From positions 1 to 12,954 of the forward strand of contig JAJRTX010000070.1 in NCBI GenBank assembly GCA_021545665.1: a stretch of 12,954 bases of DNA. Direction: 5' to 3'. The notes under the pieces were generated by a model that did no database searches, was not told the origin of the DNA, and saw only the letters and a program-made list of their open reading frames with translations. A program made the translations under genes and the position numbers. Each line of letters starts with the position of its first letter. Within the stretch, counting starts at the first letter, position 1. Shown in pieces: positions 1 to 6,296 of the stretch. This DNA is from Zetaproteobacteria bacterium (GTDB taxonomy: Bacteria; Pseudomonadota; Zetaproteobacteria; Mariprofundales; Mariprofundaceae).

Positions 1-169
1 ATTTTAGGAATAAGGCAGATAAAATATGAAAAACTATCAGATCCTAACCAAAATTAAGTTCCCTCAGACAATATCTCAACTTAACGTATCAAAAATGATT
101 TTCCGACAGACCCCTCAGAGGAAATCGTGAACAATAAACTTACGCTGCCTCTTTCAGCCGCTCGGAGAG

Positions 170-364
170 TCACATCTTGATGACGGATTGTCGCGTTACA
201 CCAAGACGCCGGGCTTCTCTGTCCAGTTGATGAATCATCCAGACAGGAAAATCAACATTTACCCTTTTTTGCTCCAGTTCGGGCCTGTGCTTGCGTGACA
301 GGTCCAGATGTCCGGAAACATCTTTTCCATTATCAAATACCTGATCAAAATCCTTAGCTTTCAT
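170..364 (-). CDS. BrnA-type ribbon-helix-helix antitoxin, cut short by an in-frame TGA
   Basis: The 64-residue product starts MKAKDFDQVFDNGKDVSGHL and contains KRVNVDFPVWMIHQLDREAR and RLGVTRQSVIKM, the strand and helices typical of BrnA antitoxins, which bind DNA and neutralise BrnT-type RNases. I chose the ATG at 362-364. A start at 421 would lie inside higA and add residues unlike the family. The frame stops at TGA (170-172) exactly where family members usually have Trp (IKxWLxERL). Beyond it the same frame continues LSERLKEAA to a TAA at 140-142, so the intact gene would be 74 codons. The loss removes the end of the second helix, so the protein is probably inactive unless TGA is read through. 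No brnT gene is next to it. It lies 26 bases behind higA and may share its transcript. Family assignment is fairly sure; loss of function is inference. Confidence 0.75.
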   Translation of the reverse strand: MKAKDFDQVFDNGKDVSGHLDLSRKHRPELEQKRVNVDFPVWMIHQLDREARRLGVTRQSVIKM

Positions 365-390
365 ATATTTCCACTGCTTCCTGCGCTGAT

Positions 391-675
391 TTAGTGTACA
401 AGTTTTATTTCCAAATGACAATCAACTGCCGCCGCATATTTTTTTAGCGTGGCAATTGAAGGTGAGTGCTGCCCCGTGGTTAAAGAAGACTCCAGCCTTG
501 TAATTGCCGGTGCTTTAGTGCCCATGCGCTCTGCAACATCTGCCTGGCTAAGCCCTGCATTTTGGCGGGCTATTAGCATTTCCCGTAACAGGCTAAATTC
601 AGGCGCTAATGCATCATACTCCATTTTAACTGACTTGCGCTTTAATGCCTTTTCTTTCAATTGATTATGACTCAT
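391..675 (-). CDS. higA: HigA-type XRE-family antitoxin
   Basis: This 94-residue protein has a Cro/C1-type helix-turn-helix at about residues 30-85. Features are LLREMLIARQNAGLSQADVA, then AERMGTKAPAITRLES and a final segment SIATLKKYAAAVDCHLEI, the usual ending of HigB-partner antitoxins. In this family it binds and inhibits the toxin and represses the operon. The start overlaps the end of the toxin gene by 11 bases, and a strong Shine-Dalgarno AGGAGG (685-690) lies 9 bases upstream of the ATG. This arrangement favours high antitoxin synthesis from the shared mRNA. The toxin-first gene order is the typical higBA order. Confidence 0.88.
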   Translation of the reverse strand: MSHNQLKEKALKRKSVKMEYDALAPEFSLLREMLIARQNAGLSQADVAERMGTKAPAITRLESSLTTGQHSPSIATLKKYAAAVDCHLEIKLVH

Positions 676-997
676 CGGTTAACACCTCCTGCATTCTTTT
701 AAGCGCCAGCTTCAATTCTTTTTTTGGAATCTTCTGGCTTTTTTTGACAAACATATGAAGCATGATTATTCGCTTCCCAACCTTGGTGCAGTAGAACACG
801 CGAGCAATTCCTTCTTTGCCTTTTACCCGCAGTTCAAACAAACCTCCATCAACAGCCTTTGTATGTGGCATCCCAAGATTGGAGCCAAACTCAAGCATGA
901 GATCCGTTAAATGGAGGTAACGAGCCAAAAGACCATCGGGAAGCTCTAATACCAGACCCTCAAGTTTTTGGCTGTAATATTCTATGCTCCAGGCCAT
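665..997 (-). CDS. higB: HigB-type toxin of the RelE/ParE superfamily (Gp49-like)
   Basis: The 110-residue product matches the Gp49/HigB-like family (RelE/ParE fold). The core is GGLFELRVKGKEGIARVFYC, followed by the strand KRIIMLHMFVKKSQKIPKKE and a terminal helix LKLALKRMQEVL. Members are mRNA interferases acting at the ribosome. The Arg residues of the ELR and ARVFY strands and the basic KKSQKIPKKE segment are the usual conserved positions. The ATG at 995-997 has no clear Shine-Dalgarno and lies only 9 bases from a palindrome, so toxin initiation is probably weak compared with the antitoxin. The gene appears intact. Family assignment is firm; the RNase activity comes from family knowledge. 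Confidence 0.88.
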   Translation of the reverse strand: MAWSIEYYSQKLEGLVLELPDGLLARYLHLTDLMLEFGSNLGMPHTKAVDGGLFELRVKGKEGIARVFYCTKVGKRIIMLHMFVKKSQKIPKKELKLALKRMQEVLTDES

Positions 998-1006
998 ACG
1001 AGAACA

Positions 1007-1022
1007 ATAACATATATGTTAT
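1007..1022. promoter_or_regulatory. 16-bp perfect palindrome, candidate HigA operator
   Basis: ATAACATATATGTTAT is a perfect dyad that begins 9 bases upstream of the higB start. XRE antitoxins of higBA loci usually bind such dyads over their own promoter, so this is the likely autorepression site. I did not find a convincing -35/-10 pair around it. The regulatory role is inference from position and symmetry. Confidence 0.6.
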
Positions 1023-1159
1023 CTATATCAAGCTTTGGCTGCTTTCATCCTTCCGCTGCAAAAAGGTAGAGCTTTCTGAACCTGAGCGTTGAACCGAAAA
1101 TATCTGCTGCGAGAAGTGCCCGTTCCAGTAATTGTTAGTCCTGAGACAAAAAGGCACAC

Positions 1160-1312
1160 ATGACTTCAATATCGCAGGCTTATATTGACAGGAGTCAGGT
1201 GGTTCTGATGATTCGCGGCATGAACACACAGATGGCACATGTGAAGGTGAAAACGTTTAGCTGGCTTATGGTCCGCCGAACTGCTCCCGTGCGCCTTGAT
1301 ATTCTGATTTAA
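1160..1312 (+). CDS. Unrecognised 50-residue small protein, possible leader peptide
   Basis: This ORF begins MTSISQAYIDRSQVVLMIRG and ends VRRTAPVRLDILI. An AAAAGG Shine-Dalgarno lies 5-6 bases before the ATG. A second in-frame ATG at 1208 has AGGTGG 5 bases upstream, giving a possible 34-residue form. An intrinsic terminator starts 22 bases after the stop codon, and the DMT exporter gene lies beyond it, which is the layout of a leader peptide before an attenuator. I do not recognise the sequence. It has no long run of one amino acid of the kind seen in classical amino-acid attenuators, though the tail is rich in Arg, Val, Leu and Ile. It has no signal peptide or obvious membrane helix. It could instead be a free-standing small gene or a gene remnant. 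Confidence 0.45.
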   Translation: MTSISQAYIDRSQVVLMIRGMNTQMAHVKVKTFSWLMVRRTAPVRLDILI

Positions 1313-1327
1313 CTAAACAACTTCCGA

Positions 1328-1405
1328 AATCATCACGGCCATGGGTTATCAAACCTGTGGCCGTTTTCGTTTAACCCGCATTGTTTATGAATCGCCGTGA
1401 TGATT
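1328..1405. repeat. 12-bp perfect inverted repeat overlapping the terminator
   Basis: AATCATCACGGC (1328-1339) is the exact reverse complement of GCCGTGATGATT (1394-1405). The left copy overlaps the 5' arm of the terminator hairpin at 1335-1364, so pairing of the two copies would exclude that hairpin. Because the right copy lies downstream of the T-run, it can only matter in transcripts that have already read through. A role in regulation or mRNA stability is inference. Confidence 0.55.
1335..1370 (+). terminator. Rho-independent terminator between the small ORF and the exporter gene
   Basis: The perfect stem ACGGCCA/TGGCCGT (1335-1341 with 1358-1364) has an inner GGTT/AACC helix and is followed by TTTTCGTTT. 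The T-run lies on the plus strand only, so it ends rightward transcription. It lies 22 bases past the 50-codon ORF and about 210 bases before the exporter start, so it could work as an attenuator or as the end of a separate small transcript. Confidence 0.7.
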
Positions 1406-1577
1406 GCGCCGAATCTTTGTTTGCAACGGATTCCAAGGAAGGAGTGCGTAGCCATGTATACGGATGACTGATGAGGGATTAGTTGCAGACAAAGAGACAA
1501 GCAAGGGCGCGGCAGTATTTATGAATAATGTGGGTTACGCCCCCCAACACTGTTCAACAAACTACAAGGAGAAGAAA

Positions 1578-2444
1578 ATGTCTGTGCCTATGGCATATAT
1601 CGGAGTCATCATTATCTGGAGCACAACCCCGCTGGCTATTGCATGGAGTAGCGTAGACGTTGGTTTTGTTTTTGGTGTAACCAGTCGCATGGTGATCGGT
1701 GCCTTACTGGCACTGATTGTAGCTGCGTTGCTCGGTTACGGCATGCAATGGAAACGTCGCGCTATGCTTGCCTATGTTGCCAGCGGACTGGGAATTTATG
1801 GTGCCATGCTCAGTGTTTACTGGGCGGCGCAATACATCCCCTCTGGCTGGATTTCCCTGCTGTTTGGTTTGTCACCGTTGTTTACTGCCGTTATGGCCTA
1901 TTATTGGCTTGATGGTGAGGCGCTGACTCGTTCGCGGCTGGCTGGCATGTTTATGGGGTTAGCTGGTTTGGCGGTGATATTCAGCAGTAGCCTGAGCCTG
2001 AGTGGACATGCGGCTTTTGGCGTAGCGGGTGTGTTGCTTTCCGGACTGATTCATTCGGCTAGCGCTGTCTGGGTCAAGCGCATCAATGCACAGCTGCCTG
2101 CCATTGTGCAGACCAGTGGCGGGTTGGCCATTGCGGCACCGTTGTTTCTGATCACCTGGTTGTTTACACAGGAGACTTTTCCTGCGGCAATATCAGACAG
2201 GGCAATGGTATCTATTGGCTATCTGGCATTGTTTGGTTCGGTGCTTGGTTTTGCACTGTATTATTATGTGCTCAGGCATGTTGATGCGACCAGGGTTTCT
2301 TTGATTGCATTGATGAGTCCGGTGTTCGCTCTGAGTCTTGGAAACATGCTCAATGGCGAGCCATTAACATCGGAGATTGTTTTTGGCACGGCACTGATTT
2401 TATCAGGATTGGCGCTATTTGAAATAGGAGCCCGCCGGACTTAG
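1578..2444 (+). CDS. DMT-superfamily (EamA) exporter
   Basis: The 288-residue, very hydrophobic protein has about ten predicted membrane helices in two EamA repeats of five. Visible family signatures are IIIWSTTPLAIAWS in helix 1, the IPSGWISLLFGLSPLFTAVM stretch in the first repeat, and the LRHVDATRVSLIALMSPVFA stretch in the second. EamA transporters sit in the inner membrane and usually export amino acids or other small metabolites; the substrate cannot be read here. I chose the ATG at 1578 because AAGGAG (1566-1571) lies 6 bases upstream and the protein then starts directly at helix 1. A start at 1464 would add 38 polar residues atypical of the family. The gene is followed by a long hairpin at 2478-2538. 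It may be controlled by the small ORF and terminator upstream. Confidence 0.88.
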   Translation: MSVPMAYIGVIIIWSTTPLAIAWSSVDVGFVFGVTSRMVIGALLALIVAALLGYGMQWKRRAMLAYVASGLGIYGAMLSVYWAAQYIPSGWISLLFGLSPLFTAVMAYYWLDGEALTRSRLAGMFMGLAGLAVIFSSSLSLSGHAAFGVAGVLLSGLIHSASAVWVKRINAQLPAIVQTSGGLAIAAPLFLITWLFTQETFPAAISDRAMVSIGYLALFGSVLGFALYYYVLRHVDATRVSLIALMSPVFALSLGNMLNGEPLTSEIVFGTALILSGLALFEIGARRT

Positions 2445-2477
2445 GAAGAATCTACTGCGCGGCAGGGATGGCGGCCC

Positions 2478-2538
2478 AAAATAGTCTGATTTATCGTTAC
2501 ATAGTTACCACTATGCGCCTCAAAATCAGACTATTTTT
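2478..2538. terminator. Long AT-rich palindromic hairpin, likely bidirectional terminator after the exporter
   Basis: AAAATAGTCTGATTT (2478-2492) pairs perfectly with AAATCAGACTATTTT (2523-2537). The 30-base loop contains a second helix, CATAGT-tacc-ACTATG. The stem starts with an A-run and ends with a T-run on either strand, so it could end transcription in both directions. It begins 33 bases after the exporter stop. The 15-bp perfect stem plus nested stem is longer than most simple terminators, so a mobile or dispersed repeat cannot be ruled out. Confidence 0.6.
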
Positions 2539-2587
2539 GACTCACTTCCCAACCTGCTTGCTACGATCCTCTTAAGTTAGGCGGGCT

Positions 2588-2665
2588 CCCGGTCGTTATC
2601 CGGGGCGAATCAGGGCACGGTTTCGCTGATTAGAGTGAATGACCCTGTGCATTTGGCACAGGGTC
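2588..2665. other. Cluster of three consecutive hairpins in the 363-base intergenic region
   Basis: Three helices follow one another: CCCGG/CCGGG (2588-2592 with 2600-2604), AATCAG/CTGATT (2608-2613 with 2626-2631), and a perfect 10-bp stem GACCCTGTGC/GCACAGGGTC (2641-2650 with 2656-2665) with a 5-base loop, followed by the T-rich GTTGATTTATATTT. The last one could be a weak terminator. Together they could be a small structured RNA or the leader of the SYLF gene, which starts 142 bases later. I recognise no riboswitch class. Strand is undetermined. Apart from this and the hairpin at 2478-2538, I see no gene between 2445 and 2807. Confidence 0.4.
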
Positions 2666-2807
2666 GTTGATTTATATTTGTCGAACTTCTAATTTCTTCT
2701 TCAAAATGGTGATGCGTGTCATTCCTGTAACAAATAAATAACATAGAGTGTGCCAGAATTAGTGTGAGCAGGCTCTGAATTTAACAGGCAGGAAAAAGGA
2801 GATTTCT

Positions 2808-3356
2808 ATGAAGACGACAATGCTACGATCCGTATTTTTGGCAATGGTTTTTTGCCTTGCAGGCGTGTCAAGCGGACATGCCGCTGGAAAAACCGAAATC
2901 AATGCCAAAGTGAAATCCACCATGACTACTTTTTATTCACAGGTAAAATCAGGAAAAGAGCTGGCGCGCAAGGCCGAAGGCATTCTTGTCTTTCCCGAGG
3001 TATTCAAAGCAGGCCTGGTTGTTGGTGGTGAATATGGCGAGGGCGCTCTGCTGATCGGTCATAAAACGCGTGGTTATTACAGTACTGCCGCTGCATCCAT
3101 TGGCTTTCAACTGGGTGCACAGATGAAATCACAGGTGATCATGTTTATGACTAAACGTGCTCTGAGAGACTTTCGGAACAGTGATGGCTGGAAAGTCGGT
3201 GTAGATGGCAGTGTTGCCCTGATTACTGTTGGTGCCGGTGGCGATATTGATACAAATACTATCAAAGATCCGGTGATTGGTTTTATATTTTCCAACAAGG
3301 GTCTGATGTACAATCTGACATTTGAAGGTTCCAAAATCACCAAACTGGATAAATAA
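2808..3356 (+). CDS. Exported SYLF/YSC84-domain lipid-binding protein
   Basis: The 182-residue protein has a Sec signal peptide of about 25 residues (basic start, hydrophobic core VFLAMVFCLAG, cleavage likely after GHAA). The remainder is one SYLF (YSC84) domain: FPEVFKAGLVVGGEYGEGAL, then TRGYYSTAAASIGFQLGAQM, an IMFMTKRALRDF helix, and the closing strand region ending in NLTFEGSKI. SYLF domains bind phosphoinositides in eukaryotes; bacterial members are poorly characterised exported proteins thought to associate with membranes. The start is supported by AAGGAG (2796-2801), 6 bases upstream. The next gene follows after 95 bases without an evident terminator, so co-transcription is possible. 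The fold call is firm; the cellular role is unknown. Confidence 0.88.
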   Translation: MKTTMLRSVFLAMVFCLAGVSSGHAAGKTEINAKVKSTMTTFYSQVKSGKELARKAEGILVFPEVFKAGLVVGGEYGEGALLIGHKTRGYYSTAAASIGFQLGAQMKSQVIMFMTKRALRDFRNSDGWKVGVDGSVALITVGAGGDIDTNTIKDPVIGFIFSNKGLMYNLTFEGSKITKLDK

Positions 3357-3451
3357 TATTTGTAGAGGATGAGCTGTTCAGGGAATCTGGCAACAGCATG
3401 AGCGGGGCTGGAATAGACAGCAGGTAGAGGATTACACATAATCAAAACCTG

Positions 3452-4894
3452 ATGTCGAAAATCTTTACTTATAATTCCACCCATAAAGCCATGATAAGTA
3501 TCCTGGCTGTTTTTGTTATGCTGTTGATTTTGCCTGTGTGTAATGCCATAGCCTTTGAGAATTTTATCAGTCGTGATGGCAGCACTCTGCTTGATGGTAA
3601 AAAGCCATTCCGCTTTGTTTCAGTCAATATCCCCAACTATTTCATACTGGAAGATCGTGCCGGAATACATGGAAAGAAATGGCATCGGGTAACGGCATTT
3701 GAGCAGCGTGATGCAGCCAAAACGGTCAGGCGCCTGGGTGGACAGGTATTCCGCTCTTATACTTTCTCTGTTGAGGGTGGGAAGAATCTGGCTGAAAATA
3801 TGGCACATATCTATACCGATGAGTCTGGAAAAATTCACTACAATGAAGAGCTGTTCAGGGATGTTGACCGTGGTCTGGCCATAGCAGCAGCAGAGGGCGT
3901 CAGGGTGATTATTCCGCTGGTGGATAACTGGGCCTGGTTTGGTGGCTATGCCGAATGGGCCGCTCTTTCCGGGGTGCAGGATTTCTGGAACGATCCAAAG
4001 GCCAGAGCGGAATTCAAAAAATTTATAAGCTGGTTACTCAAGCGTAAAAACACGGTCACCGGTGTACTGTACAGGAACGATCCAACCATTATGGCCTGGG
4101 AACTGGGTAATGAGGTCGACAAGGCCAGCCCCGGTTGGATCAGTGAGATGGCGGCACATATTAAACGCCATGATTCGAATCACCTGATCGTCGATGGCGG
4201 ACATAAAAGCATTCCCGCTGTTTCGTTGCAAGATACAAATATTGATATCGTAACCACTCATTATACCGATCAGGAATTCACAGCCTTTGCCACGCAGGCG
4301 GCAAAAGCAGGCAAGGCCTATTTCTACGGCGAATTCAGTCCTGCAGGCAGTATTGAAGTCGACAAGATTATTCAACGCACTATTAAATCCAGGGCAGCCG
4401 GGTGTCTGATCTGGTCATTGCGCTTTCGTACTGAATTTGGCGGGTTCTATTATCATGCTGATTTCAATGGCTCAAGTGATTCGCTGCACTATCCGGGCTT
4501 TCCTTCCACCAAACCAGACGGGGAAGCGGCCATCATTCGTATATTGAGAAAAGGTGCATTTGCCATTCAGAGCTTACCCATAACGCAGGAGGCGGTGCCT
4601 GAGGCGCCTGTTCTACTGACCATTCAATCACCGTCGGCTATCAGCTGGCAGGGCTCCAGCGGAGCAATTTCATATGATGTGCAGCGCAGGAAGAGCAAGA
4701 ATGGCTCATGGCAAACGATTGCCACGGATGTTTCCGATGCGGTACCAATGAGCCAGGGCGGTGAAATCATTACCAGCTTACCCCTTTTTAGTGATCAGCC
4801 CGGTTCCGGCTTATGGGCTTATCGGGTGATAGCCAAAAATAGCAATGGTGCATCAGGTCCATCTAACAGCGTACAAGTCAACGTAAACAGATAA
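3452..4894 (+). CDS. Exported GH5-like glycoside hydrolase (mannanase-like) with C-terminal FN3-like domain
   Basis: In this 480-residue protein a membrane-type signal segment (about residues 14-34) precedes a (beta/alpha)8 glycosidase domain (about 36-375). MAWELGNEVD places the general acid/base at Glu221, and KAYFYGEFSPAG places the nucleophile at Glu294. Trp321 in LIWSLRFR is the usual substrate-stacking aromatic after strand 8. This spacing fits clan GH-A, family 5, with resemblance to endo-beta-1,4-mannanases; the exact substrate is not determined. Residues about 384-480 look like a fibronectin type III module (SAISWQG, SYDVQRRKS, WAYRVIAKNSNGASGPSNSV). The start is uncertain: the ATG at 3452 has no good Shine-Dalgarno, and the ATG at 3491 would still keep the signal segment. 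The gene follows the SYLF gene, perhaps in one transcript. Confidence 0.82.
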   Translation: MSKIFTYNSTHKAMISILAVFVMLLILPVCNAIAFENFISRDGSTLLDGKKPFRFVSVNIPNYFILEDRAGIHGKKWHRVTAFEQRDAAKTVRRLGGQVFRSYTFSVEGGKNLAENMAHIYTDESGKIHYNEELFRDVDRGLAIAAAEGVRVIIPLVDNWAWFGGYAEWAALSGVQDFWNDPKARAEFKKFISWLLKRKNTVTGVLYRNDPTIMAWELGNEVDKASPGWISEMAAHIKRHDSNHLIVDGGHKSIPAVSLQDTNIDIVTTHYTDQEFTAFATQAAKAGKAYFYGEFSPAGSIEVDKIIQRTIKSRAAGCLIWSLRFRTEFGGFYYHADFNGSSDSLHYPGFPSTKPDGEAAIIRILRKGAFAIQSLPITQEAVPEAPVLLTIQSPSAISWQGSSGAISYDVQRRKSKNGSWQTIATDVSDAVPMSQGGEIITSLPLFSDQPGSGLWAYRVIAKNSNGASGPSNSVQVNVNR

Positions 4895-5002
4895 GCTGCA
4901 ACTTGCCCGCAATCCGGCTACAGTGAAGAGTTCTTTCCCGTAAACGCAGAGTTCGATGGGTATGAATCAGAATAAGAACAAGAAGGCAGACAGGCAATTA
5001 TA

Positions 5003-5113
5003 ATGAAGAGCAATCAGCATTCCTATAATGTGAAACAGACAATGCGCATGGATTTCTTCCGTTCCATGACAACTGTTTTATATCAGTGGATGGGAAAACC
5101 CCATGCGCATTAG
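5003..5113 (+). CDS. Possible 36-residue small ORF overlapping the adaptor start
   Basis: The frame begins MKSNQHSYNVKQTMRMDFFR and ends QWMGKPHAH. Its stop codon falls 11 bases inside the adaptor gene, so ribosomes finishing here could restart at the adaptor ATG, which has only a poor Shine-Dalgarno of its own. No strong ribosome site precedes the ATG at 5003. I do not recognise the peptide. It may be a coupling ORF or chance. Confidence 0.25.
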   Translation: MKSNQHSYNVKQTMRMDFFRSMTTVLYQWMGKPHAH

Positions 5114-6296
5114 CCCCTGGCGATTTCTTTTTTTCCTTATCGTGCTGATTGGAGCCGTGGCGGCTTCGGCATACTTGCTGGCCCATAAGCCCCGTGCCGA
5201 ACGCAAAGCCACTGAAGCTGTCATCCCGCTGGCGCAGACGGTGACATTACAATCTGCCAACCACCTGACCAACATTCGTGCCATGGGCACTGTGGTGGCT
5301 TCGCAGATCGTGAACCTGAGCTCACGCGTAAGTGGTGAGATTATCAAACGCAGCAATAAATTTTATCCGGGAGGTAAGGTTAATGAAGGAGAGGAGATGC
5401 TGCGTATCGACCCGGAAGACTACCAGTTGGTTGTTATACAGCGTAAAAGCGATGTGGTAAGGGCTAAAAATGATCTTCAGCTTGAGCAAGGGAGACAAGT
5501 AACCACCAAAAAAGAGTATGAACTTACCAAAAAAGAGTATGAACAGTTTGGCAAACCGCTTAAAGGTGCCGCACTGGATCTGATATTGCGTAAGCCATAT
5601 CTGAGACTGGCAAGAGCATCGGTGAAGGCAGCAGAAGCAAGTTTGAAAAAAGCGGAGCTGGATTTGCAGCGCACATCAATATATGCACCATTTAATGCAC
5701 TGGTACAATCCATTCATGTTGCCAGGGGGTCACAGGTTGCGACGGCGACTACCCTGGCGGTACTGGTTGCCAGCGATTCATACTGGATTGATGTGTCACT
5801 GCCGACAGATCAGATGCGCTGGATTTATATTCCTCAGAATGATGCAGACTTAGCTTCGAAGGTTCGGATCAGCAATAACTCCGGCTGGCCAGATCAGGCC
5901 TTTCGTCTGGGCCGGGTTAAAGCATTGCGACCGGATATTGAGACAAGCGGGTTGATGGTCAGGCTGGTCGTTGAAGTGTCAGATCCTCTCAGTCTGAAAA
6001 GGTCGAATACGGAAAAACAGATTCTGCTGCTTGGCTCTCATCTGCAACTGGAAATAGAGGGAAAAGAACTGACTGAAGTGTTCAGCATACCACGTTCGGC
6101 TTTGCATGATGGTAATAAGATATGGATTTTGAAGCAGGATGGCAGGTTGGATATTCGCAAGCTTGAGGTTGTGTGGTCGGAACATGATAATGTATTTGTG
6201 CGTGAGCAACTTAAAAATGGTGAGCGACTGATCATAAGTAACCTTGCTGCTCCAGTGCAGGGAATGCACCTGCGTCAATCTTTGCCAGACAAATGA
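5103..6296 (+). CDS. RND efflux periplasmic adaptor subunit (membrane fusion protein)
   Basis: The 397-residue protein is anchored by one N-terminal membrane helix (about residues 6-26). A first lipoyl/barrel half follows (LSSRVSGEIIKRSNKFYPGG and GEEMLRIDPEDYQLVVIQRK, about 70-115), then an alpha-helical coiled-coil hairpin (about 112-185). The second lipoyl half is LQRTSIYAPFNALVQSIHVA plus RGSQVATATTLAVLV, and beta-barrel and membrane-proximal domains complete it. It has no lipoprotein cysteine. Adaptors bridge the inner-membrane pump to an outer-membrane channel. The permease gene overlaps its end by four bases (ATGA), so the two are translationally coupled. A 7-residue tandem repeat lies in the coiled coil. 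The substrate is unknown. Confidence 0.9.
   Translation: MRISPWRFLFFLIVLIGAVAASAYLLAHKPRAERKATEAVIPLAQTVTLQSANHLTNIRAMGTVVASQIVNLSSRVSGEIIKRSNKFYPGGKVNEGEEMLRIDPEDYQLVVIQRKSDVVRAKNDLQLEQGRQVTTKKEYELTKKEYEQFGKPLKGAALDLILRKPYLRLARASVKAAEASLKKAELDLQRTSIYAPFNALVQSIHVARGSQVATATTLAVLVASDSYWIDVSLPTDQMRWIYIPQNDADLASKVRISNNSGWPDQAFRLGRVKALRPDIETSGLMVRLVVEVSDPLSLKRSNTEKQILLLGSHLQLEIEGKELTEVFSIPRSALHDGNKIWILKQDGRLDIRKLEVVWSEHDNVFVREQLKNGERLIISNLAAPVQGMHLRQSLPDK
5505..5544 (+). repeat. Tandem 21-bp duplication encoding one coiled-coil heptad
   Basis: The 19-base string ACCAAAAAAGAGTATGAAC occurs at 5505-5523 and again at 5526-5544, a period of 21 bases. It encodes TKKEYEL followed by TKKEYEQ at residues 135-148 of the adaptor. 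Seven residues is one coiled-coil heptad, so the duplication lengthens the hairpin without breaking its register. Confidence 0.85.

Noticed and set aside
26..130. A 34-codon plus-strand frame at the left edge (MKNYQILTKIKF...).
   Set aside because: No ribosome site at a useful distance, AT-rich low-complexity composition, and no family resemblance.
170..172. TGA decoded as tryptophan or selenocysteine in the BrnA-like gene.
   Set aside because: Other genes use TGA as a real stop (for example the adaptor and the metal efflux gene), and no selenocysteine insertion structure is visible.
1060..1100. GGTAGAGC followed by CTGAACC-like text resembling a tRNA D-arm.
   Set aside because: No acceptor stem, anticodon arm or T-arm can be built around it.
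1023..1238. A 71-codon minus-strand frame upstream of higB.
   Set aside because: Serine- and cysteine-rich composition, no ribosome site, and it is antisense to the better-supported small ORF at 1160-1312.
3371..3860. The 14-base string GAGCTGTTCAGGGA occurs at about 3371 and again at about 3847.
   Set aside because: The second copy is coding (ELFRD) and the flanks do not match, so this looks like chance rather than a repeat element.
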